A stretch of 12,386 nucleotides of DNA from Coprinopsis marcescibilis (GCA_004369085.1 ML210598.1:1-12386); one strand, 5' to 3'. Counted from the first letter of the stretch, positions 1-8,660 are shown. Numbers and translations are program-made. The notes: generated from the sequence alone by a model not told the origin.

Positions 1-148
1 TGAAGAGAGGTTCTTCGGGTGATGTGAGGGCGCTTGACTTGCTCTGGTCACGAGTCAGACCACTCGCAGGTAAGTGCTGAGTTGTAGTTGAGGGGTTTGG
101 CTCGGTTCTGCTGGCTGGAACCGATCAGCGAAAGCGCAGTGGCTTTAG
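1..148 (+). CDS. 3' end of an unidentified + strand gene (partial, two exons)
   Basis: An open frame starting at base 3 (KRGSSGDVRALDLLWSRVR...) runs to base 69 and meets a consensus donor GTAAGT at 70-75. A 59-nt intron would end at the CAG of 126-128. The following exon continues in frame as AKAQWL and stops at TAG 146-148. AATAAA motifs lie about 110 bases downstream, which fits a transcript end. Only about 29 residues are visible, so no family can be named. The call rests on the clean donor, the in-frame splice and the poly(A)-like motifs. A chance frame remains possible because the upstream part is outside the window. Confidence 0.35.
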
Positions 149-684
149 AAGAGTGGAGATTCGATTGTGATGTAGTAGGTAGGACTTGGGGTGAGCTAGA
201 GCTGCCCTTAGAGGGTCGCTCTGTCTAGGTACTTATAGTTTTCTAGACTACTTGGTAAATAAATAAATAGACAAATAAATAAGATTAAATGGGGAAAATT
301 GAGCCAAGAGGCTCTAGAATGTTCGTATCTGCACTATAGAACCCTGAATACAGGCATAGATGCGATGAGGAATGAAATATCCGAGGCAAATATTCGCCGG
401 GTATCATTTGTTTTGGGTCTTCAGGGTTGGTCTCCCATGCACTAAGCCATTTATGGACTTTGTAAGGTGCTCGGAAGCGAGATGAAGTCCAAGGTGGGTG
501 CCCGATGATCGAAAGAGTGGGGCTGAGGGTGTTTTGGGGCGGAGATATGGCTTGAAAGGGGATTTGGATGCTTGTAATGGGCGCGAGTCTCGAAGTTTCG
601 GAGAACACGTGATCGGGCGCCTAAATGATTGCACCATGTTGGCGCTGTTGGGTGCGAGATGTGTTGTGATAGGAGAACAGAGAT
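149..684. other. No recognisable gene; unique sequence beside the truncated NLR copy
   Basis: Apart from the AAAT tract I see no supported gene here. The minus-strand frames of 107 and 153 residues are Ser/Pro-rich, show no known motif and overlap one another in different frames. None of it resembles the NACHT or TPR sequence that follows the same N-terminus in copy B, so copy A is not continued here. A CACGTG palindrome (E-box type) lies at 606-611. Confidence 0.5.
254..283 (+). terminator. AATAAA-rich polyadenylation region / AAAT microsatellite
   Basis: An (AAAT)n-like tract contains AATAAA at 258-263, 262-267 and again near 274-279. It lies about 110 bases after the stop of the partial + strand gene and could supply its poly(A) signal. 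It could equally be a plain AT-rich microsatellite. Confidence 0.35.
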
Positions 685-711
685 GGGCTTGGCTGTTCAC
701 AGCCAAGTCCC
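685..711. repeat. Perfect hairpin next to the truncation point of copy A
   Basis: CTTGGCTGT (688-696) and ACAGCCAAG (699-707) are perfect inverted repeats separated by 2 bases. GGG (685-687) and CCC (709-711) extend the stem past one bulged T. The structure lies a few bases past the stop codon of the truncated NLR copy and about 15 bases from where similarity to copy B ends. It may be a transcript-end hairpin or a breakpoint-prone structure. Confidence 0.6.
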
Positions 712-716
712 AGTCT

Positions 717-1110
717 CTACACCACCTCGAGTGAAGTGGCCCACAATAGAATAGCATCGATGTGGATAAGGCGGGTACCATCCAAGCAGGTGCCTGAAGG
801 GTCCCAGGCGCATCCCTTGGGGTTCCCGAGAAGTTGTGGGACCTGATTGGCATCGGTTTCTCCATCTAGTGACACACACACACACAAGTGTCGGTCATTC
901 ACTTGCTGTTGCGATAGGAAATTGACTTACAGAAATTGTAGGTGTTGTCAATTCGTTCCGCTGTCTGCAGATGAGAGCCGTGTATAGTGGCATTTAAAAC
1001 GTCTGGCATGACACTACGAGTGGGATTGATCACTGCAAACCAGGGTTAGTAAGTACATCTGTATGGATATCAGCAGCAGAGGCCGTGCCTTCACCACTGG
1101 ACCCTGTCAT
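717..1110 (-). pseudogene. Truncated NACHT-TPR gene remnant, N-terminal exons only (copy A)
   Basis: This is a paralogue of the first three exons of the intact gene at 4367-8323. Matching parts are an ATG exon (1110-1089, MTGSSGE), a 102-nt exon (1032-931) with the same length and frame, and a third exon from 865 (YGETDANQ, then LLGNPKGCAWDP, CLDGTRLIHIDAI). Similarity ends at ATSLE, and the frame stops three codons later at TAG 717-719, before the P-loop. The first donor, GTAAAG in copy B, reads GCACGG here; reading through reaches TGA at the next exon. The second intron (866-930) still has a GTAAGT donor and CTAG acceptor, with a (GT)n tract near the acceptor. No NACHT or TPR coding sequence remains. 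It is most likely a dead duplicate, although a short N-terminal product cannot be excluded if another splice is used. Confidence 0.75.
872..886. repeat. (AC)n microsatellite in the copy A intron
   Basis: An uninterrupted AC dinucleotide run (GT on the coding strand) lies just inside the acceptor end of the second intron of copy A. The equivalent intron of copy B has only short GTGTG and CACAC stretches at this point, so the run expanded after the duplication. Confidence 0.8.
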
Positions 1111-1263
1111 CTCCGCGATCGATAGTGATTCCCAAGTAGATACGTCGCGAGTGCTGGAATCTGCAGCAAAATTAATGAGCTCCTTGAATAGATAGGATTA
1201 CAAGGAGCACACTATGCCTTACCATCTCTATGTGCCGAACCTGCCTTCCTAGATCCTCGACTG

Positions 1264-1335
1264 CCTTCCCCTAGCCTCCAACGTTCAACCTTGGCGCGTA
1301 GCTAGATTTGAGTAACCGGCGGTTGGTCAAAATGC
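1264..1335 (-). promoter_or_regulatory. Conserved leader block, copy A
   Basis: These 72 bases match 8474-8545 with a single difference, including 50 consecutive identical bases. They lie 150-230 bases upstream of the presumed ATG. The neighbouring coding exon 2 differs at 11 of 102 positions between the same two copies, so this noncoding block is more conserved than the coding sequence. It may be a promoter or leader element. No known factor site is assigned. Confidence 0.45.
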
Positions 1336-1625
1336 AGTTCAGCGGGATCAGTGAGCGACAGAACGCTCAACAAAGGCTAATAACCAATACCTTATCCATC
1401 TCGATTCATAAAAGACCGACGACACTGACTGCGCTGCGCAAAAGGGAAGCGGAAGGAGAGGGAATGGGAAAGAGGGCAAGCATCAATGTGAGGCGAGGCG
1501 CTGAGTAAGTAAGTATCATAAGTACTGAGTACATGCAGGTGATGCACAGCCCTCTTTTTACTATGACATAGGTTCGCACGGCTTTGGCTCTGACATTTGT
1601 TAATGAAGACAATCTGACTCGGAAT

Positions 1626-1959
1626 ACAAAATAAAAAAAATTAATCCTCGTCTCGAGCGGCCACCACTTTCTTGCGTCCTGGGCAAACACAACGCCCATT
1701 TCAACTATGGGACTATTCCACAACTTACCTCGCGTAGCAGTCTTTCCTCCTCGCTTCTTCTTCATCTGACTCTCAAGCTCCGCATCTTCCTTCCCTTGCG
1801 TCATATTCTCCTTCAACTTAATCTATCGCACTACTCATCAGCACCGCCGTACATCACAACCCAAAAAGCCGACATACCTTTTCAATTTTTTTTCCAGCTC
1901 GGCATCAGGTTTATCCTTTCTCTTATTCTGCCTCACCTACACGCGGCCCACACATCAAC
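1626..1959 (-). other. Lys/Glu-rich minus-strand frames with splice-like signals, unidentified
   Basis: Two minus-strand stretches contain a related motif: KRKDKPDAELEKKLKR ends at a GTATGT donor (GT at 1877-1876), and GKEDAELESQMKKKR ends at a GTAAGT donor (GT at 1728-1727). The shared DAELE...KK pattern and the donors suggest remains of a lysine-rich protein. They may be the tail of the pseudogene just upstream or part of another gene. No intact reading frame joins them to anything recognisable. The remaining sequence down to 1626, including an A-rich run near 1630-1640, shows nothing further. Confidence 0.25.
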
Positions 1960-2710
1960 GTTCAACACGCACAAGCGTCCTCCAAACATACTGGTCCGCC
2001 AAATCCGCATGTCAAGGTGTCCAGTGCAGGTAATTGTCCATAAAGCGCCAGACGGGGCTAAAATAATTGTCAAATTCGAAGGGCTAGACATCGTAATGTT
2101 GATTAGCGAATGCAGTGGTAACGGGGACCCTTGAGACTCACCACCTGCACACCAGCACAGGACAGATACTCATCGCACATCAGCTACTGATCGACAGGCA
2201 ACTTGAGCTTCAGACGCGGCGATTCTGTTGGGTTTGTTCGAGGAATCTCTGATACCTGCAAGCATCACCAGTCCCCAGAAGAAAATCCAGAGTTGTTGCG
2301 CGTTGTTTCATCCAAGTAGGCGCTTTCGTATAGGAGATATCTGTCGAAACCGATCAGCCACGGCTAAATCCAGGCCGGTGTGGATGCACATAGCAAGACC
2401 AAATATGTCGGGCTGCCTGCTACGCCAAGGATATGTTTCCCTTGGCTATGAGGCTTCCCAGGTGTTCCAGCACCCAAGCTCATCGTATTCAAGGCTCGTG
2501 TTCTCCTTCACTTCGGTCCACTCCAACACGGGGCATATTTAGATCCCGACCCAGCCTCCAAACATCGAAAGCTTCGTTGAAAGGGATTGGGGGGCGCCGT
2601 GCTGTCGATGTGAGTTGGATAAACGACCCAAGGATAGGTATACGTTCTGTGATCTTCCCAAGATAGATGAGGTTGATCTGGAGGGGTTCGTAAGCACACG
2701 GCCAGACACA
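1960..2710 (-). pseudogene. Decayed O-fucosyltransferase-like protein gene
   Basis: Minus-strand translation gives a convincing protein in pieces. From 2692 it reads YEPLQINLIYLGKITERI, then PIPFNEAFDVWRLGRDLNMPR. At 2527 the frame shifts, and the match resumes as LEWTEVKENTSLEYDELGCW, NTWEAS, then a TAG stop (2448-2446). Another frame gives STDISYTKAPTWMK near 2347. A further piece from 2083 reads PFEFDNYFSPVWRFMDNY, LHWTP, then TGA, and continues in frame as HADLADQYVWRTL. From memory, this order (LTDRVPI...F, FDVPRL, LEWxEVK, GCW, DISYT, SPxWRF, LADxY) is typical of Agaricomycete proteins with an O-fucosyltransferase-like glycosyltransferase fold. The donor-binding part that should follow is not seen. 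At least two frame changes and two stops mark it as dead. Some changes could be hidden introns, but the stop inside the WTP-LADQY segment is hard to splice away. Confidence 0.55.
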
Positions 2711-4215
2711 TGAGGATTCAGGCTCACGTTATGTCATGCTATCGTTGGCTGTGATGAGAAATGAGCATTGGTTGTCACAAAGAAGCAAAGGTACTCACTG
2801 CACCCAGCAGAAAGAAAAGTAGTAATGTACTTGTACTGAAAGAGGTTATCTAGCACCAGGTCCCACCCACAAGACGTTGACACTGGCGAGCAACGACGGG
2901 CCGACGCGCATGGGTGTGCCTGGCGCACGGTGACAAACGCCCTTGATAGTCTGCCCAACGGTGTCCTCGCGGGACAGACATCGGCGGTGCTGGCCGATAT
3001 GTTTGTGTAGATTGTGTCTGGCTCTTTGCCGATTGGACTGGTTACGGTGTGCACTGAGGATGTGGGCGAGGCGAGGCTAGGGGCTGTCTTGAAGCAGAGG
3101 ATGGAACGGCAGAGAGGTAGCTTGAGAGGTGAGGAGATGTCGCGGACATCGGCGAGAGCGTCCGTTGGTGGTAGAGTGCAGGCCCTGTGGCCGCCATCGT
3201 CAAGAACCCCAGTCACTGTCCAACCAAACCACAGACCAAAATATCTTGGCAACACCCTGGTGGCGGCGCAGAATTCTCACGTAGCCTCGACCATCAATGT
3301 CACCGGCGACCAAGGTCCAAGGTCCAACGATCATTGTATTCAATACGACATGAATTGAATACGAAATCCCACTGCAAAATACGATACACTCAAGCTCGTC
3401 TCGAGCAGCTTGTCTGTGTCCTGAGCAAGCAGTTTCCAGTCAGCACAGGTTTGAATCACGGCATTGTCCACTGCAGCTTCCCTCGCGCGTCATCGAGGCT
3501 CCGAGTCTTCTTCTTCAATCATCCGCATGGCATCTCAAGTTCTTTCACATCGTATTCAGAATTTATATCATCACCCCCACCTTCCATCAGGACTAAAAAA
3601 AAGGCCAGCATGAAGAGAGAACAGGTAATGTATGACCTGCTTAACCTCACCTCTAAGCTTCGAGCTTAAACTCCACACGAGCCTTAAAGACGATATCGGA
3701 GCACCCGGCGCTGCTATTTTGGAAGGTCCTGGTCTTAACGCACAGGGAAGTCAAAACTCATGCATCTGCCAGGACATACCTCCATACATCGCACGAAAAA
3801 TCTGGGAGAGACTCGGATGTTTGGTTTAGGGTTAGGTCTGACGATCTATTTGGACGCCGAAAGTTTGGGTCGACTGAGCGATATGAAATCTCGACGAACA
3901 CATTCCTCGTTGCCAGTGTCTGCGCGTTCATGTACTTATCTGAGATTCAGATATTCAGAAGGCAACGACCGCGCTTGATAAACTAATCTTTCCACGCGAC
4001 ATGGGTATGCTTATTCTATGACCAGCGTTAGCCTTTGGCCTCCGACCCCGGCAACCCGGCGCTTGCTGATCTACGGTGCCCTTACCATGAAACTCCCACT
4101 TGGGCGTCACAGCCTGTGCCCCCTCCTCATTTGCACCTCGTCCGACATATCATCAAGCCTGGGTAACTTGGTGATAATGAATGGTAGGTACATGGTGCGA
4201 GCAAAGGCATCATGA
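2711..4215. other. Gene-poor interval without a nameable gene
   Basis: No known domain is visible here. A minus-strand open frame at 2734-3255 (about 173 residues, starting MLPRYFGLWFGW) has a rather coding-like codon third-position pattern but no recognised family. It could be an older N-terminal part of the pseudogene immediately downstream. A + strand frame free of stops lies around 3657-3981, and a further frame of about 160 residues overlaps 3187-3669; these conflict with each other and show no motif. Near 4000-4200 the minus strand has a GTAAGG donor and a CATAG acceptor, with a fragment AQAVTPKWEFH before the donor. This may be a relic exon. Confidence 0.4.
3336..3362. repeat. Short inverted repeat
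   Basis: GTATTCAAT (3336-3344) and ATTGAATAC (3354-3362) form a perfect 9-bp inverted repeat with a 9-bp spacer. It is AT-rich with no associated gene, and its function is unknown. Confidence 0.5.
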
Positions 4216-4366
4216 AAGGAGCGATAGAAGTATAAAATGCATACATATGAGATTTCGTATTGAGTAATGTCCATAAGAAGAATCAAGTGAGAGTATGAAC
4301 GTAAAGAGACGCCCATGGGAGCAAGATAGGGAAAGGCACGAAACGGGAGCTCAGCAAACACAGGCG
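4216..4366 (-). repeat. 3' flank shared between copies B and C
   Basis: The sequence just beyond the stop of copy B resembles that beyond the stop of copy C (about 9095-9206). Common landmarks are AGAAGTATAAAATG, AATCAAG and an AAAGA-GACG-CCC cluster in the same order. The duplication that produced the paralogues therefore included some 3' untranslated sequence. No canonical AATAAA is seen on the coding strand. Confidence 0.5.
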
Positions 4367-7300
4367 CTATAGTACAAGATCTGGTTCCTCGGGGCTGCTC
4401 TGCGCGATGCGACGTTTTATCTCTCCAGCTTCTTGACTGCATTCAGCCGCCTCAGCTGTCCTTCCAATTTTATCGAGATAGAATGCATGGTGATGGAGGG
4501 AGCGGGAAAGTCCAGGCTCGAATGTGGAAGGGTCGTTCGCAACCAGCTGTCGATATAATGCAATGGCCTCGCACGACAATGGGATAGCCTCGGCAGCCCG
4601 ACCACAGTTATAGAGATAGTAGGCCAAATAGAGCAAGGAATCTGCAAGGTCTGGATTGTGTTTGCTGGGGTCGTTGTCCACGAGTCGACGTCGTATATCC
4701 ACCGCTTCCCGGCAGTATCCAACCGCCTCAGCCGTCCTTCCAATTTTATCGAGATATAATGAATGGCTATAGAGGGCGTCGGAAAGTCCGGACTCGGATG
4801 CGGAAGGGTCGTTCGCAACCAGCTGCCGATATAATGCAATGGCCTCGCACGAGAATGGGATAGCCTCGGCAATGCGACCGCAGTCATTGAGATAGTGGGC
4901 CATATTTTCCAAGGAGCTCGCAAGGTCCGGATTGTATTTTCCGGGGTCGTTGTCCACGAGTCGACGCCATATATCCACCGCTTCCTTGCAATATTCAACC
5001 GCCTCAGCCGTCCTTCCAATGGCATCGAGATGTGATGAATGGTTATGGAGCGAGTAGCAAAGTCTGGGCAATATGGAAGGGTCATTTTCAGCCAGCTGCC
5101 GATACATTGCAATGGCCTCGCACGAGAATGGAATAGCCTCGGCAGCTCGACCACAGGTATCGATACAGGTGGCGAAATTGAGTAAGGAATTTGCAAGGTC
5201 TGGATTGTATTTTCCGGGGTCGTTGTCCACGAGCCGACGTCGTATATCCACCGCTTCCTGGCAGTATTCAACCGCCTCAACCGATCTTCCAATTTTATAG
5301 AGATATATTCCGTGGTTATGGAGGGACTTGGAAAGTTTGCGATTGAATGTGCAAGGGTCATTTGCAGCCAGCCGCCGATAAACTGCAATGGCCTCGCACG
5401 AGAATGGGATAGCCTCGGCAGCCCGACCACAGTTATCGAGATCGATGGCCAAACTGGCCAAGGAATTTGCAAGGTCTAGATTGTATTTTCCGGGGTTGTT
5501 GTCCACTAGTCGACGTCGTATATCCACCACTTCCTGGCAGCATTCAACCACCTCAGCCGTCCTTCCGATTTTATCAAGATATAATGCATGGTTATGGAGG
5601 GAGCTGGAAAGACTCGGCTCGAATGTGGAAGGGTCATTTGTAACCAGCTGCCGATAAATTGCAATGGCCTTGCACAAGAATGGGATAGCTTCGGCAGCCC
5701 GACCACAGTTATCGAACCGGATGGCCGCAGTGTGAAAAGAGTCCGCAAGATACTGGTTGTGTGGCTTGGGGTCCTCATCTGCAAGTGCACGTCGGATCTC
5801 CAATGTTTCTTGTACCGCCTTGTGCGCCTCCGGTAATCTCTTTGCGTCACCAAGATGTCTTGCATGCCTTTCGAGTGAATCGTGGAGATGTGCCCTAGTG
5901 TCCGGTTCGTGCGATATCGTTTTCCGACGACACTCAATCTCCTCCAGCGTAACAGTGACAGCCTCTTCGGGTTTGTTGCACTTCACAAGGTTCCAGGCTA
6001 ATTTCCGCAATGCCCAAGCCAACGGAGGCTGAAATTTCTCTGGCTGATCAACTAACAATTGTCGATACAGGTCCACCACCTCGAGCTCAACCTCACATGC
6101 TTCGTCATGCCGTCCTATCTCAGACAATAAATCACCTTTGGTCCCCAGGGAGTGGACCAAGGCCGGGCGAGCTTCGCATGTATGTGTTAGTGCCAGTTGA
6201 CGGGAGATGGCCAGGGCTTCTTCGACATGGGGAAGGGCTTCCTCTACACGATCCTGACCATATAGACAATCCCCCAACAAAGCCAGACTGGTGGCAAATT
6301 CGAGGGCCACCGCAAAGTCTAGACAGTTGGCCGGATTGCATGTAGCATAGAGCTCGACTGCCTCCTGGGATAGAGGAAGAGCCTCCATTCTGCGATCTTG
6401 AAACAGCAAACAGGTGGCCAGTGAGATGTAAATCTTCGCCCTGCATCTTGCGTGGGCAAGACTTGTAGAACTATGTGGCTGGCAAGGAGGTGAGCTGATG
6501 CAGAGAATGTAGGAGAGTATTAGAAGTGGCTTACCAGAACTTTGCATTGAAACGAGACAATGTCTATCATGGATCTCGTTGAAGCAACAACCTCTAGGAT
6601 GGGCCGAGGATTCTCCACCACAATCTCATGAATGAGCACGGTAAGCCTTTTGTTGCCCTTCTCCCTGACGAAGCCCCAGTGTGCATCAAAGTGTTGAATT
6701 GAGTACCAAAGGGCCTCCTGGAACGAGTAACTCAGAAGGACTGGGATCTCTGGACGTTTCTCTGCCACGTCCCAAACCCAATCCCCATCTGAATATCCAA
6801 GGATTGGCACATTCTCCGGTGTGAGTTCTCGTCGGATAGTAAGAAGGCATAGCCGTGTCAGGCTGTCATGGTGGACCCCGGAGTCGATTCGGAAAGGTTG
6901 CGGGGCACGCTGAATCAAATACTCTTGAACCGATAGATGGAGTAGGTGTATCGGCTGTGTCTTGTCGTCAACGGAGTAGTTTTGAAGCAAAGGACGGATG
7001 AGCATGCAGATCCCGTGGACGTCATCTTCAGTGATTCCATCAGGGGAATACAAGGCAGCCAGCCCATGTCGCGAAAGCGGCTCCTGCAGCGTAACGAGTG
7101 CCCCCACAACAATGTTGAACTTCTCCACGAACCTACGATCCTTCCACTCCAGCTTCGACAGGATGTGCTCATACAGCCTTTCCAACTTCACAACGGCCGT
7201 TTCCGCCTCTGTCCAGTAGCTGCTTGCACCCGCTATGATATCTGACAATTCCGCGGCGTGGTTGAAGGCGTTGTCGATGTGGTTGAGCACGGTTTCGGCC

Positions 7301-8323
7301 CACAGGAATAATCCCTCTGATTTGGCGATGAACGCGACCAACAGTCCATGAGAGACGGTATCGGAGTAGTTCGTCTTGGAGAGCCGGAAGGTGATATATA
7401 TCTTGACATCAGTATTGCTGGTATCACCGACCAGACGGTGGGGAAAAGATATGATATGGGGTCGATTCTCCAGATATTGCATCACTTGTCGGGTGGGGCG
7501 GGTGGTGAGAACGAATCGAAAAGTCGAAGGAAGGCGGGGGACATGTTCTTGCAGCAGTTGAAGTGTGACAGGGTTCGGCTGTTCGTCCAGAGCATCGATG
7601 CCAACAACAAAATTGCGGTTTGCGGGCAGCTTGGGCATGATAGGGAGGATGATGTCCTTCAATTGACGCAGTGCTGACGCTGAAGCCAAGGTCCGATTTT
7701 CAACAATGATTTCCGCGATGGCCTTCTTGACAGAGTCGTTGATGGAAGAGAGGCCCAGAATGAGCGCCACTGTGAAGTCTTCCGCCGTTGGCTGTTGGCC
7801 TGTAGCATCGAAGAAGACTGAGCACACAAGGAGCCCTTTTTGGTCCAGCTGCTCGCAGATCGTATGCGCCAGGGCCGATTTTCCGCTTCCGGCAGGTCCA
7901 GGAACCAGCAATATTCGAGCTCCCGAGGTGGCGGGTTCCATTTCGAGGGAAGTGGCCCACGATACAATAGCATCGATGTGAATAAGGCGGGTACCATCCA
8001 AGCAGGCGCGTGAAGGGTCCCAGGCGCAACCCTTGGGATTCCCGAGTAATTGCAGTGCCTGGTTGACATCATTATCTCCATCTGTGTGGCCACACGCAAG
8101 CGTCGGTCATTCACTGGCCATCTTTGCGAATGGAAATCGACTTACAAAAATTGTAGGTGTTGTCAATTCGTTCTGCTGTCTGCAAATGAGAGCCGTGTAT
8201 AGTGGCGTTCAAAATGTCTGGCAGGACATTGTGGGTGGGATTGATCACTGCAAATCAGGGGGTAAGTACCTATGTATGGATATTGGCAGCTGAGTCTTTA
8301 CCTTCACCACTTGACCCTGCCAT
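4367..8323 (-). CDS. NACHT-TPR NOD-like receptor (STAND NTPase), complete copy B
   Basis: Exons 8323-8302, 8247-8146, 8081-6535 and 6478-4367 join in frame to 1260 codons; the introns (54, 64 and 56 nt) have GT-AG ends. Residues 1-41 are a short N-terminus ending ERIDNTYNF. The NACHT domain follows, with Walker A GPAGSGKS at 103-110, Walker B FVVGIDALDE at 199-208, a sensor-1-like VLTTRP near 232-237 and GLFLWA near 298-303. A winged-helix-like region ends with HLSVQEYL at 423-430. Residues 558-797 hold about five divergent TPRs and 798-1256 five near-identical TPR doublets. In known fungal NLRs the NACHT binds nucleotide and oligomerises while the C-terminal repeats sense ligand; this role is inferred here. 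No effector domain is visible upstream of NACHT. The ATG is the first Met in frame, and copy A has the same one. An upstream coding exon remains possible, since the frame stays open before this Met. Confidence 0.88.
4382..5758 (-). repeat. Tandem TPR-doublet array in copy B (5 units, 273-276 bp)
   Basis: Units start at 5758, 5482, 5206, 4933 and 4657 (coding strand). Each encodes two TPRs of about 46 residues: type a with CGRAAEAIPFSCEAIA-YRQL and type b with KIGRTAEAVEYCQEAVDIRR. The second helix is almost invariant between units. Residues just before CGR or IGR vary (for example LNFATCIDT, ENMAHYLND, LYLAYYLYN). The unit at 5206 is one codon shorter. The last type-b repeat diverges into a capping end before the stop. 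Homogeneous units point to recent amplification or ongoing conversion inside the gene. Confidence 0.9.
6479..6534 (-). other. Intron 3 of copy B (56 nt), between NACHT and TPR parts
   Basis: The donor is GTAAGC and the acceptor is TTGCCAG. The phase-0 splice joins KVL to PHSSTSLAHA. Copy C has the same intron position. Two apparently separate frames meet here only because 56 is not a multiple of 3. If the intron is retained, the protein ends after four extra residues (VSHF), giving a NACHT-only form. Confidence 0.85.
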
Positions 8324-8370
8324 CTCCGCGACTGGTAGTGTTCTCTTTGAGGCGACGTGAGTGCTGGAAC

Positions 8371-8432
8371 CTGCAGAAAAATCAATGAGTTCCTTGAATA
8401 GATAGCATTGCAAGGAGCACACTATGCCTCAC
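8371..8432 (-). other. Candidate 62-nt leader intron of copy B
   Basis: A GTGAGG donor and a CTGCAG acceptor bound 62 nt, with a pyrimidine-rich stretch before the acceptor. Copy A has the same arrangement at 1161-1222, also 62 nt, with GTAAGG and CTGCAG. The conserved ends support real splicing in the 5' leader. In both copies an ATG abuts the donor. Splicing here would create a short upstream frame (beginning MVPAL in B, MIPAL in A) that is out of frame with the main protein. Confidence 0.4.
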
Positions 8433-8473
8433 CATATCTCTGTGCCGAATCTACCTTCCTAGATCCTTGACTA

Positions 8474-8545
8474 CCTTCCCCTAGCCTCCAACGTTCAACC
8501 TTGGCGCGTAGCTAGATTTGAGTGACCGGCGGTTGGTCAAAATGC
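8474..8545 (-). promoter_or_regulatory. Conserved leader block, copy B
   Basis: This block pairs with 1264-1335 (71 of 72 bases identical). It lies between the TATA-like site and the presumed start codon, so it is probably transcribed leader or core promoter sequence. It contains a TAGCTA palindrome and a CCAACCGCCGG-like GC-rich motif on the coding strand. Confidence 0.45.
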
Positions 8546-8650
8546 GGGTACGCGGGATTAGTGAGGGACACAATGCTTAACGATGGCTAACAACCAATAC
8601 CTTATCCATCTCTATTCACAAAATAACGACGACGCTGACTGCGCTGTGCA

Positions 8651-8660
8651 ATATATAAAA
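8651..8660 (-). promoter_or_regulatory. TATA-like element upstream of copy B
   Basis: TTTTATATAT on the coding strand lies about 330 bases upstream of the presumed ATG. Copy A lacks it: after the shared GCGCTG-GCA motif, copy A goes straight to AAAGGGAAGCGG, while copy B has an extra dozen AT-rich bases. A long leader with an intron would have to be assumed if this is the functional TATA box. Confidence 0.35.

Larger units (their letters stand above)
725..1625 (-). repeat. Duplicated NLR 5' block, left copy (pairs with 7936-8822)
   Basis: Alignment by eye shows continuous similarity between this segment and 7936-8822 in the same orientation. It covers the leader, the candidate leader intron, exons 1-2, two introns and the start of exon 3. 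At the 5' side similarity fades after the shared GTTCGCACGGCTTTGG motif, followed by TTAATGAAGACA. At the 3' side it ends inside the codons for ATSLE. The ends are approximate. Confidence 0.8.

Noticed and set aside
404..865. Minus-strand frame of about 153 residues overlapping copy A
   Set aside because: Its start lies in the wrong frame relative to the NACHT-type translation that is shared with copy B; the rest is low-information Ser/Pro-rich sequence.
3825..3836. Telomere-like TTTAGGGTTAGG
   Set aside because: Fewer than two repeat copies; expected by chance and not flanked by more.
3657..3981. Stop-free + strand frame of about 108 codons without an early ATG
   Set aside because: Overlaps other open frames in the same region, has no motif and no clear splice partner; not strong enough to call a gene.
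1626..4215. Retrotransposon or DNA transposon remains
   Set aside because: No reverse transcriptase, integrase or transposase motifs, no long terminal repeats and no clear terminal inverted repeats with target duplications were found by eye.
4382..5758. Regular repeats resembling a CRISPR or satellite array
   Set aside because: The period is an exact codon multiple (apart from one single-codon indel), the frame is open throughout and the units encode TPR pairs.
6520..6547. Apparent frameshift splitting copy B into two genes
   Set aside because: A 56-nt GT-AG intron at 6479-6534, at the same position as in copy C, joins the two parts in frame and the total exon length is a multiple of three.
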